Below, one piece after another: positions 26,135 through 33,973 of a DNA stretch of 64,000 nucleotides. Made by a program: the position numbers and the translations under genes. Under the pieces are notes generated by a model. That model had not been told where the DNA came from. It made no database searches and saw nothing but the letters and a program-made list of their open reading frames with translations. The first letter of the stretch is position 1, and the number at the start of each line of letters is the position of its first letter. The stretch is from CAHJXF01 sp038225855 (GTDB taxonomy: Bacteria; Pseudomonadota; Gammaproteobacteria; Burkholderiales; Burkholderiaceae_D): positions 1-64,000 of the forward strand of contig JBBRQU010000021.1 in assembly GCA_038225855.1 (NCBI GenBank), read 5' to 3'.

Positions 26135-27638
26135 CGCCGAGCGCTATCTCGAACTGGTCGCGGCCGTCGAGGCGGGCGCGCATGCGCTCGGCATCAAGGT
26201 CGTGCTCGAAGGCTATCTGCCGCCGCGCGACCCGCGCCTGAAGATGCTGCAGATCACGCCCGACCCGGGCGTGATCGAAGTCAACATTCATCCGGCCTCG
26301 AGCTGGAATCAACTGGTCGATCACACCGAGTACCTCTATCGAACGGCGCACGAGACGCGCCTGTCGACCGAGAAGTTCATGGTCGATGGGCGGCACACCG
26401 GCACCGGCGGTGGCAACCATTTCGTGCTCGGCGGCGCGACCCCGGCCGACAGCCCCTTCCTGCGCAACCCGCGTCTGCTGACAAGCCTGATCGGCTACTG
26501 GCACAACCATCCCGCGCTGTCGTATCTGTTCAGCGGTCTCTTCATCGGGCCGACCAGCCAGGCGCCGCGAGTCGATGAAGCGCGCGACGATCAGCTCTAC
26601 GAACTCGAGATCGCGTTTGCCGAAATCAAACGGCAGGTGGGCGAGTACGTCGATGGGCACAAGAGCGAGCGCGCGGCCGTGATCGTGCCCGGCCACGAAG
26701 AGCCGTATGCGACGCCGTGGATGGTCGATCGCGCGCTGCGCAACATCCTCGCCGACGTGACCGGCAACACGCATCGCTCCGAGTTCTGCATCGACAAGCT
26801 CTATTCGCCGGAAGGTCCCACCGGTCGCCTCGGGCTCCTCGAGTTGCGCGCCTTCGAGATGCCGCCGCACGCGCAGATGAGCCTCGCGCAGCAACTGCTG
26901 CTGCGCGCGATGGTGGCGCGCTTCTGGGAGCAGCCCTACGCGGCGCCGCTGATGCGATGGGGCACCGCGCTGCACGATCGCTTCATGCTCTCGAGCTTCG
27001 TGCATGCCGACTTCGACACCGTGATCGCCGAACTCGTCGAAGCGGGCTACGCGCTCGATGCATCGTGGTTTGCGCCGCACTTCGAGTTCCGCTTTCCGCT
27101 CGCCGGCGAGCTCACGGCCGGCGGAGTGCATCTGACGCTGCGCACCGCGCTCGAGCCCTGGCATGTGCTTGCCGAGCAGACCGCCCACGGCGCGACCGCG
27201 CGCTATGTCGATTCGTCGGTCGAGCGTCTCGAAGTGATCGTGCGGGGACTGTCCGATCCGCGCCTCATGATCGCGGTCAACGGTCGCGCGCTGCCGCTGA
27301 CGCCCACCGGTCGCGCCGGCGAGTTCGTGGCCGGTGTGCGCTATCGCGCGTGGGCGCCGCCTTCGACCCTGCATCCGACCATCGGCGTCGACGCGCCACT
27401 GACCTTCGACATCGTCGATACGACCAGCGAGAAGTCGGTGGGTGGATGCCGCTATCACGTCGCGCATCCGGGCGGCCGCAGCTACGAGACCTTTCCCGTC
27501 AACGCCTATGAAGCCGAGAGTAGGCGGCTCGCGCGTTTCTTCAGGATCGGCCACACGCCCGGACGCATCGTGCCGAAGCCCGCGACGCCGGCGCCTGAAT
27601 ATCCGATGACGCTGGACCTGAGGCGGACTCGGGCTTGA
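25965..27638 (+). CDS. DUF2126 (putative amidoligase) domain, C-terminal part of the frameshifted transglutaminase gene
   Basis: The reading frame continues the DUF2126 domain: IVRTALSVESRGKRLRVFMPPLADAERYLELVAAVEAGA, VIEVNIHPASSWNQLVDHTEYLY, TGTGGGNHFVLGGATPADSPFLRNPRLLTSLIGYW, HRSEFCIDKLYSPEGPTGRLGLLELRAFEMPPHAQM, ending in a Pro/Arg tail. DUF2126 is described as a putative amidoligase domain. I place the boundary at GTG 25965, which could also serve as an independent start for a roughly 557-residue protein. The frame is also open upstream to a GTG at 25929. The change from the upstream frame equals loss of two bases or gain of one, at or just after a GCGCGCGCG run at 25957-25965. Confidence 0.78.
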   Translation: MSDTSIGASTVSPIVHASDGASPSFVGDRSAKEIVRTALSVESRGKRLRVFMPPLADAERYLELVAAVEAGAHALGIKVVLEGYLPPRDPRLKMLQITPDPGVIEVNIHPASSWNQLVDHTEYLYRTAHETRLSTEKFMVDGRHTGTGGGNHFVLGGATPADSPFLRNPRLLTSLIGYWHNHPALSYLFSGLFIGPTSQAPRVDEARDDQLYELEIAFAEIKRQVGEYVDGHKSERAAVIVPGHEEPYATPWMVDRALRNILADVTGNTHRSEFCIDKLYSPEGPTGRLGLLELRAFEMPPHAQMSLAQQLLLRAMVARFWEQPYAAPLMRWGTALHDRFMLSSFVHADFDTVIAELVEAGYALDASWFAPHFEFRFPLAGELTAGGVHLTLRTALEPWHVLAEQTAHGATARYVDSSVERLEVIVRGLSDPRLMIAVNGRALPLTPTGRAGEFVAGVRYRAWAPPSTLHPTIGVDAPLTFDIVDTTSEKSVGGCRYHVAHPGGRSYETFPVNAYEAESRRLARFFRIGHTPGRIVPKPATPAPEYPMTLDLRRTRA

Positions 27639-27651
27639 GGCACCCCAACCG

Positions 27652-27727
27652 CCGTCGTTCCCGCGCACGCAGGAACCCAGCGTCTTGCGGCGCACGCCGC
27701 TGGGTTCCTGCGTTCGCAGGGACGACC
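27652..27727. repeat. Palindromic intergenic repeat, variant with perfect 15-bp inner arms
   Basis: CGCAGGAACCCAGCG and CGCTGGGTTCCTGCG are perfect inverted repeats inside outer arms CCGTCGTTCCC / GGGACGAC. It sits between the DUF2126 part and the ATP-grasp/alpha-E fusion and may partly separate the two halves of the cluster transcriptionally. Confidence 0.8.
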
Positions 27728-27775
27728 GTCTTCATCTTTCTTGCGTTGCGTATTTCGTAATCCTCGACAGATCCC

Positions 27776-30538
27776 GTGCCCCAATCCCTCTTCCAATCCG
27801 ACGACGTTCAACACGCGTCCGTGATCGCCGATCGACTCGCGTTGCCGCCGCGCGAAGGACACTTCGATGAGTTGCGCGAGCGCACTGGCGTCAATGCGGG
27901 CGTCAATGCGGGCGCCGGCGCGCTGCGCGAGTCCTGGCAACGCTTCTTCGAACTGCTCGGCGCCGACGGCTTTGCCGATCTCGATCGCCGCCAGGACGTG
28001 GTCGCGCGCCAGATCCACGAGAACGGCATCACGTACACGGTGTATGCCAATGAAGGACCGCCGCGCCCCTGGTCGCTCGACCTGTTGCCCTTCATCGTCG
28101 ATGAAGCCGAGTGGCGCGCGATCGAGGCCGGCGTGGCGCAGCGCGCGGCCCTGCTCGACGCCATCGCCAGCGACGTCTACGGGCCGCAGCGTCTGATCGC
28201 CGAGGGCTTCATTCCGCCTGCGCTGGTGTACGGTCACCCGGGATACATGCGCGCGATGCACGGCGTCGATGTGCCTGCCGACGTGCGGCTGCACATCGCC
28301 GCCTTCGATCTCGCACGCGGACCCGACGGTGCATGGAGCGTGGTCTCGCAGCGCACGCAGGCGCCGTCGGGTCTGGGCTATGCGCTCGAGAATCGTCTAA
28401 CGATCTCGCGACTGTTTCCGGAAGCGTTCAACGACCTGCGCGTCCAGCACCTGGCTGCGAGTTATCGCCGCGTTGTCGACATGCTCGAAGCGCTCGTGCA
28501 TCGCGAAGGCCACACGATGTTCGACGAGCCGATCCCGATCGACCTGAGCGCCAGCGTGTTCGAGCACGCCGCCGATCGACTGGGGATCAGGGACGACGCG
28601 GACGACGACGGAAAGGAGCGCGTGCCGCGCATCGTGCTGCTGACGCCCGGTCCCTACAACGAGACCTACTTCGAGCACGCGTACCTCGCCCGCTATCTCG
28701 GCCTGCCTCTGGTCGAAGGCTCGGACCTCACGGTGCGCGGCGAGCGCGTGTACCTGAAGACCATGCACGGACTCGCGCGCGTGCACGCGATCTTGCGGCG
28801 GCTCGACGACGACTTCTGCGACCCGGTCGAGTTGCGCAGCGAATCGACGCTCGGCGTGCCCGGTCTGATTCAGGCGATCCGCACGCGCCATGTGCTGGTC
28901 GCCAACGCGCTCGGCTGCGGCTTTCTCGAGTCGCCGGGTCTGAACGGTTTTCTGCCCGCGATCGCGCGTCACGTGATGGGCGAAGAGTTGGGGCTTGCGT
29001 CGCTGCCGACCTGGTGGTGCGGCGAGGCGGCCGCTCGCCAGGCGGTGCTGCCCGATCTCGCGCATCGCGTCATCAAGCCCACCTATCCGGCAAGCACCGC
29101 GCGTTCTTCGTTCGAGCCCCTGATCGGCGCGTCCGCATCGGCCAACCAACTCGACACGTGGAAGAAGCGCATCGAGGCCGACCCCGATGCATACACCGTG
29201 CAGGGCCATCTGCCGCTGTCGCAGGCGCCTACCTGGACGGGCGGGCGCATCGTGCCGCGCGCGGCGATGCTGCGCGTGTTCGCGATCGCCGATCCGCAAG
29301 TCGACGGCCAGAAGCGTTGGCGCGTATTGCCTGGCGCGCTCGCGCGCATCGCCAACCGCGACCGTCAGATCGTCTCGATGCAACGCGGCGGCTCGAGCCT
29401 CGACACCTGGGTGCGCACCGAAGGCGAGGTCGACGAATTCTCGCTCCTGCCCGCCAAGCTGCAGCCCGAGGAACTGGTCGCAGCGCGCACGACGCGCGCG
29501 CGTCCGGTGTCGAGCCGCGCCGCCGAGAACCTGTACTGGATGGGCCGCTATACCGAGCGCGCCGAATACGGCGTACGTCTGACACGTCTCGTGCTCAATC
29601 GCCTGCCTGCCGACGACAGCCTGCCGTCGTCGTTCTTCGATGCGGTCCACGAGTTGTGCGCGACCGCGGGCCTGGTGTCGCGCGCGGTGCCGTGGCCCCG
29701 TACCACGTCACGTACTGCACCGCGCTTGTTCGAGCGCGCATTGCTGGCGGGACTTCCTGCATCCGACGACCATCGCGGCGTCGGCTTCGCGCTGCAAGCC
29801 CTGTCGCGCGCGGCAGGCCAAATCCGCGATCGCCTCTCGCCCGAGCATTGGCGCCTGGTGTCGTCGACCGTCGAAGATTTCAATGCGCGGCTAGGAGCCA
29901 TCACGTCCCCTATCGCGGAAACCGGCGCAGTCACCGGCGCCGTGACGGGCGCCGTCGCACGCGATGCGCTCGAGCACGTCGGCACGCAGTTGTACGCGAT
30001 CACCGGGGCGCAGACCGACCGCATGACGCGTGACGACGGCTGGCGGCTGCTGACGATCGGCCGGCAGATCGAACGGCTTCACACGATGTCCAACGTGCTA
30101 ACCATCATGCTCGAGCACGATGTGCTGCAAAGCGAACGCGAACGCGCATTCGCGCTGGTGCTCGGCCTGTTCGACAGCACCATCACCTATCGATCGCTCT
30201 ATCAACGCCGGCAGGAATTGCCGGCCCTGCTCGATCTGCTGATTTTCGACGACGAGAATCCGCGTGCGCTGGTGACCATGGTCGATGTGTTGCGACGCGA
30301 ATTGCCGCGCTTGCCGGATACCGGTGCGGGTCCGGCCAGCGTCCTGCTCGAGGGCTTTCCGGATGCGGGCGTCGGCATCACCTTGCCCGCACTGGTCGAG
30401 CGCGATCACGAGGGCGGTCATGGCGCCGCTCTCGCATTGACGGGCGAACTCGCGGCACTCGCGCGACGCGTGTCGAACGACATCGCACTGCGCTACTTCA
30501 GCATCGTGGGCGATCTGTGGCAGACGATCGCGCGATGA
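27776..30538 (+). CDS. Circularly permuted ATP-grasp / alpha-E fusion protein
   Basis: A 920-residue two-domain protein. Residues about 50-560 are a permuted ATP-grasp (ITYTVYANEGPPRPWSLDLLPFIV, LENRLTISRLFPEAF, TPGPYNETYFEHAYLARYLGLPLVEGSDL, MHGLARVHAILRRLDDDFCDP, SMQRGGSSLDTWV). Residues about 580-915 are an alpha-E domain (SSRAAENLYWMGRYTERAEYGVRLTRLVLNRL ... GRQIERLHTMSNVL). It is the fused paralogue of the two separate genes at 21597 and 23111. The start is GTG 27776. Short tandem codon repeats give VNAGVNAG near residue 39 and GAVTGAVTGAV near residue 715. Its stop overlaps the next gene by 4 bp. Confidence 0.87.
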   Translation: MPQSLFQSDDVQHASVIADRLALPPREGHFDELRERTGVNAGVNAGAGALRESWQRFFELLGADGFADLDRRQDVVARQIHENGITYTVYANEGPPRPWSLDLLPFIVDEAEWRAIEAGVAQRAALLDAIASDVYGPQRLIAEGFIPPALVYGHPGYMRAMHGVDVPADVRLHIAAFDLARGPDGAWSVVSQRTQAPSGLGYALENRLTISRLFPEAFNDLRVQHLAASYRRVVDMLEALVHREGHTMFDEPIPIDLSASVFEHAADRLGIRDDADDDGKERVPRIVLLTPGPYNETYFEHAYLARYLGLPLVEGSDLTVRGERVYLKTMHGLARVHAILRRLDDDFCDPVELRSESTLGVPGLIQAIRTRHVLVANALGCGFLESPGLNGFLPAIARHVMGEELGLASLPTWWCGEAAARQAVLPDLAHRVIKPTYPASTARSSFEPLIGASASANQLDTWKKRIEADPDAYTVQGHLPLSQAPTWTGGRIVPRAAMLRVFAIADPQVDGQKRWRVLPGALARIANRDRQIVSMQRGGSSLDTWVRTEGEVDEFSLLPAKLQPEELVAARTTRARPVSSRAAENLYWMGRYTERAEYGVRLTRLVLNRLPADDSLPSSFFDAVHELCATAGLVSRAVPWPRTTSRTAPRLFERALLAGLPASDDHRGVGFALQALSRAAGQIRDRLSPEHWRLVSSTVEDFNARLGAITSPIAETGAVTGAVTGAVARDALEHVGTQLYAITGAQTDRMTRDDGWRLLTIGRQIERLHTMSNVLTIMLEHDVLQSERERAFALVLGLFDSTITYRSLYQRRQELPALLDLLIFDDENPRALVTMVDVLRRELPRLPDTGAGPASVLLEGFPDAGVGITLPALVERDHEGGHGAALALTGELAALARRVSNDIALRYFSIVGDLWQTIAR

Positions 30539-31476
30539 ATGCGGCGGTCGCGCCGCCTGCCGTAGCCGATACCGTTGCGCTCGAAGTCGTGCACAACACG
30601 AGCTATCGCTACGCGAGCGACGTGGCGCTCGCGCATCATGTCGCGTACCTGAGGCCCGCACAGTCGCCGCATCAGCAGCTCGAAAGCCATCGTCTCGACA
30701 TCCTTCCGAAGCCGACCCTCGAGCGCACGATGCTCGACGTGTTCGGCAATCGGCGTATCTACTTCACGCTCGACATGCCGCACTCGAGGCTCGCGGTTCG
30801 CGCCACCAGCCGCGTGCGCCTGAGTCCCCGATTCGAAGGCCTCGATCCCTCGGCTACATTGCCCTGGCAGCGAGTCGTGCGGCGACTCGCGTATCGATCG
30901 ACGACCTCCTACGCGCCGCAAAGCGGGTTCGCATTCGCGTCGCCTTTCGTTCCGCGTCATCGCGAGCTGGGAAGTTATGCGGCGCTCTCGTTTCGCGAAG
31001 GCCGACCGATCGCGGACGCGGCGATCGATCTCATGCATCGCATGCACCGCGAGTTCACCTACGTGTCCGACAGCACCGACATCTCGACGCCGGTGCTATC
31101 GGCCTTCGGCGCGCGACGCGGCGTGTGCCAGGACTTCGCGCATATCATGATCGGGGGGCTGCGCGCGCTCGGTCTCGCGGCGCGTTACGTCAGCGGTTAC
31201 CTGCTCACGACGCCGCCGCCGGGGCGTGCGCGATCGGTCGGCGCGGACGCGTCGCACGCCTGGGCGTCGGTGTGGTGCCCGTCACGCGACGACGACGCGC
31301 AGTACGGCGACGGACTGTGGCTCGATCTCGATCCGACCAACGATGTGATTCCGTCGACTTCGCACGTGACTCTCGCGACGGGTCGCGATTTCGGCGATGT
31401 GAGCCCGCTGCGCGGGATCATTCGCGGCGGGGGCGAACACGTGCTGGCTGTGGGCGTGACGGTGACGACGGTCTGA
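30535..31476 (+). CDS. Transglutaminase-like cysteine peptidase/amidase family protein
   Basis: A 313-residue transglutaminase-like protein. The N-terminal leader domain (LEVVHNTSYRYASDVALAHHVAYLRPAQ) is followed by the core with Cys198 (RRGVCQDFAHIM), His241 (ASHAWASVW) and Asp266 (LDLDPTND). It has no signal peptide, so it is probably cytoplasmic. ATGA overlap with the ATP-grasp/alpha-E fusion indicates coupling. Together they form a second, compact version of the set encoded just upstream. The family acts as peptidase or amide-forming enzymes; the substrate here is unknown. Confidence 0.88.
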   Translation: MNAAVAPPAVADTVALEVVHNTSYRYASDVALAHHVAYLRPAQSPHQQLESHRLDILPKPTLERTMLDVFGNRRIYFTLDMPHSRLAVRATSRVRLSPRFEGLDPSATLPWQRVVRRLAYRSTTSYAPQSGFAFASPFVPRHRELGSYAALSFREGRPIADAAIDLMHRMHREFTYVSDSTDISTPVLSAFGARRGVCQDFAHIMIGGLRALGLAARYVSGYLLTTPPPGRARSVGADASHAWASVWCPSRDDDAQYGDGLWLDLDPTNDVIPSTSHVTLATGRDFGDVSPLRGIIRGGGEHVLAVGVTVTTV

Positions 31477-31584
31477 CGGCCGTTCGCGCCGCCCCCGTCG
31501 TGTCAACTGGTCTGCGCGACGCGCCGTTGATGCTCCAGGACCGCCCTCGCCTACTCGAGGGTTTCGCACTACAGGAGACATTTC

Positions 31585-32262
31585 ATGCTTCGCAAACTGA
31601 TGGCTACACTCGCGACTGTGACCGTCGCGTTCTTTGTCGCGACCGGGTTCGCATTCGCGGCCGTCGATGTCAACAACGCCGACCAGGCGCAACTCGAATC
31701 GGTCAAGGGCATCGGCCCTGCGATCTCGGCCAAGATCATCGCAGAGCGCAAGAAGGGCAACTTCAGGGACTGGGCCGATCTCGAAACCCGCGTCTCGGGA
31801 ATCGGCGACAAGAACTCGTCGAAGTTGTCTGAAGGCGGCTTGACGGTAGGCGGCCAGGCCAAGGCCAATGCGCCGGCGATGGCGCAGTCGACCACGAGCA
31901 CCAAGACCACCAAGAAGTCCGAGACAGCGCCCGCCGCAGCCCCGGCAATGGCCGACACGACCAGCAAGACCACGACCAAGTCGAAGACCGATGCGATGTC
32001 TTCGACGCCGGCCACGACCAAGAGCACGACGACGGCAACCAAGTCCGACGCGATGGGCGACATCAAGGCCACCAAGTCGACCTCGATGAAGAAGGACGGC
32101 AAGACCGAATCGGAGACGACCACCGTCGCGACCAAGCCGATGCTCAAGGCGACCAAGCCCGACGTCGACGCGGCGACCACCGAGACCAAGACCACCAAGT
32201 CGAAGTCGAAGAAGGGCGACGCCGCATCCACCGACACGACCACCACGACCACGAAGAAATAA
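31585..32262 (+). CDS. Exported ComEA-like helix-hairpin-helix protein with Lys/Thr-rich tail
   Basis: A 225-residue protein with a signal peptide (MLRKLMATLATVTVAFFVATGFAFA) and one helix-hairpin-helix domain at about residues 26-88 (VDVNNADQAQLESVKGIGPAISAKIIAERKKGNFRDWADLETRVSGIG). This is the DNA-binding fold of the competence protein ComEA. The remaining 135 residues are low complexity, dominated by Thr, Lys, Ala and Ser with interspersed Asp/Glu. A good Shine-Dalgarno-like AGGAGA lies upstream. The gene is single and followed by a strong terminator. DNA binding in the periplasm is inferred; competence is not shown by anything else in the window. Confidence 0.82.
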   Translation: MLRKLMATLATVTVAFFVATGFAFAAVDVNNADQAQLESVKGIGPAISAKIIAERKKGNFRDWADLETRVSGIGDKNSSKLSEGGLTVGGQAKANAPAMAQSTTSTKTTKKSETAPAAAPAMADTTSKTTTKSKTDAMSSTPATTKSTTTATKSDAMGDIKATKSTSMKKDGKTESETTTVATKPMLKATKPDVDAATTETKTTKSKSKKGDAASTDTTTTTTKK

Positions 32263-32285
32263 GTCACCGCCATTCCGACCCCCCG

Positions 32286-32313
32286 GACCCCGCTTTCGCG
32301 GGGTCTGGTTTTT
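32286..32313 (+). terminator. Rho-independent terminator after the HhH gene
   Basis: A perfect 8-bp stem GACCCCGC / GCGGGGTC with a TTTC loop is followed by TGGTTTTT. It lies 24 bp after the stop codon. It is the clearest intrinsic terminator in the window. Confidence 0.88.
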
Positions 32314-32375
32314 ATGGCTACACTGGCCGTCCTCTTTCGCGGCGATCGCTTCTTCAGAAACGCGGGCTCGTTCTC

Positions 32376-33335
32376 ATGCAGGTCAGTGCCTCCCCTATGC
32401 AGACACCCCTCGTCGCGGGCATCGACGCGGACATCGACTACCCGACCATCGAAGACACCATCGGCAACACACCGCTCGTACGCCTGCTTCGTATTCCGGG
32501 TGAACGCAATCGGCGCAGCGGCAACGTCATCCTCGGCAAGCTCGAAGGCAACAATCCCGCGGGATCGGTGAAGGACAGACCAGCGCTATCGATGATCAAG
32601 CGCGCCGAGGAGCGCGGCGCCATCAAGCCCGGCGACACGCTGATCGAGGCGACCAGCGGCAACACCGGCATCGCGCTTGCGATGGCTGCCGCGATCCGCG
32701 GCTATCGGATGGTGCTGGTGATGCCCGAGCATCTGTCGGTGGAACGGCGTCAGACGATGCGCGCATTCGGCGCCGAGATCGTGCTGACGGCGAAAGACGG
32801 CGGCATGGAATTCGCGCGCGACGTGGCCGAGAAGATGCAGAGCGAGGGCCGTGGAGCTATCCTCGACCAGTTCGCCAACCCCGACAATCCGCGAGCGCAT
32901 TACGAGACGACCGGCCCCGAAATCTGGCGCGACACGCAGGGTTCGGTGACGCACTTCGTGTCGAGCATGGGCACCACCGGAACGATCATGGGCGTGTCGC
33001 AATTTCTCAAGGAAAAAAATCCCGCGATCCGCATCGTTGGCGCGCAACCCGACGAGGGCTCGCAGATTCCAGGCATCCGCAAGTGGCCCGAGGCCTACCT
33101 GCCGAAGATCTTCGATGCATCGCGCGTCGATCAGACCGAGAGCGTGAGTCAGGCCGATGCCGAGGCGATGGCGCGCCGCATGGCCGCCGAAGAAGGCATC
33201 TTCTGCGGCATCTCCGCGGCGGGCGCGCTGGTGATCGCGCTGCGCATCGCCGAGACCGTCGAGCACGCGACCATCGTCTTCGTGGTCTGCGATCGCGGGG
33301 ACCGCTATCTGTCAACCGGTGTGTTTCCGGCCTGA
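32376..33335 (+). CDS. cysM: Cysteine synthase B (O-acetylserine sulfhydrylase)
   Basis: A PLP-dependent beta-replacement enzyme making cysteine from O-acetylserine and sulfide or thiosulfate. It has 319 residues: TIEDTIGNTPLVRL at the start, the PLP lysine in EGNNPAGSVKDRPA, the substrate loop EATSGNTGIALA and the cofactor phosphate loop SSMGTTGTIMG. The C-terminal IPGIRKWPEAYLPKIFD and GISAAGALVIAL favour CysM over CysK. The start is ATG 32376 or ATG 32397 (MQTPLVAG); neither has a strong Shine-Dalgarno site. It is preceded by the terminator and so has its own promoter. Confidence 0.93.
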   Translation: MQVSASPMQTPLVAGIDADIDYPTIEDTIGNTPLVRLLRIPGERNRRSGNVILGKLEGNNPAGSVKDRPALSMIKRAEERGAIKPGDTLIEATSGNTGIALAMAAAIRGYRMVLVMPEHLSVERRQTMRAFGAEIVLTAKDGGMEFARDVAEKMQSEGRGAILDQFANPDNPRAHYETTGPEIWRDTQGSVTHFVSSMGTTGTIMGVSQFLKEKNPAIRIVGAQPDEGSQIPGIRKWPEAYLPKIFDASRVDQTESVSQADAEAMARRMAAEEGIFCGISAAGALVIALRIAETVEHATIVFVVCDRGDRYLSTGVFPA

Positions 33336-33438
33336 GACACTGCGTTCAAGCTCTGGTCCGAACTTTGCTTGTTGCGCGCAACTTTGCGGTATCTTTCAAG
33401 CCTGCTTGAGCCCCCCTTGGCAGGATCACGGGAAGACC

Positions 33439-33879
33439 ATGGAAATCGAAGATTCGAGGCAGTCGATTCTGGAGCGCTTCATCGGCGACCATCCGAATCT
33501 CCATGAGGTCATCAAGGCCCGCCATCGCGGCAAGATCGGCAAGAGCGCGCTGCTGCACAAGGAGTTGCTCGCGACCTATCAGCCGCTGGTCGATGGAGGC
33601 ACGATCCGCCATCGCGTCAACAAATCGAACAGCTTTCGCGTCAACGGCGAATACATCCAGGTCGCGTACCGCATCTCGATTCGCGCGACCGACGGCAAGT
33701 GGCAACGCATCGACACCGGCAAGGAATCGATCAAGCGCGAATACGAAAACTTCGTCAGGCGCATCCTGATCGCCGAACACTTCGACGCGATTCGCGCCTA
33801 CGTCGATGCCCTGCGGGCGCCCGCCGAAGAGGCGGAGTATTCGGTTCCTGATCTGACGTCGATCTGGGGGCCGCGGTAA
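33439..33879 (+). CDS. Conserved-looking protein of unknown function
   Basis: A 146-residue cytoplasmic-looking protein without signal peptide or membrane segment. It is rich in charged residues (FIGDHPNLHEVIKARHRGKIGKSALLHKELLATYQPLVDGGTI, then RVNGEYIQVAYRISIRATDGKW and RREYENFVRRILIAEHFDAIRAY-like helices). Codon use is like its neighbours, and the ATG at 33439 follows GGGAAG. I do not recognise the family. A palindromic repeat begins 3 bp after its stop. Confidence 0.65.
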   Translation: MEIEDSRQSILERFIGDHPNLHEVIKARHRGKIGKSALLHKELLATYQPLVDGGTIRHRVNKSNSFRVNGEYIQVAYRISIRATDGKWQRIDTGKESIKREYENFVRRILIAEHFDAIRAYVDALRAPAEEAEYSVPDLTSIWGPR

Positions 33880-33882
33880 GGC

Positions 33883-33967
33883 CGTCACCCCGGCGAAGGC
33901 CGGGGTCCGAGTTTCGTGAGCGTCCAGCGGAAAAGCGACTTGGACCCCGGCCTTCGCCGGGGAGACG
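33883..33967. repeat. GC-rich palindromic intergenic repeat between the unknown gene and mltB
   Basis: A full unit with left arm CCCCGGCGAAGGCCGGGGTC and right arm GACCCCGGCCTTCGCCGGGG, almost perfectly complementary. It lies between two convergent genes and may act as a bidirectional terminator or mRNA stabiliser. Confidence 0.87.
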
Positions 33968-33973
33968 CGAGCA

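Noticed and set aside
25767..27695. 642-codon open frame on the minus strand opposite the transglutaminase-DUF2126 gene
   Set aside because: Arg-rich, no domains, and it fully overlaps strongly conserved plus-strand sequence. Considered because of the frameshift there, but it gives no alternative explanation.
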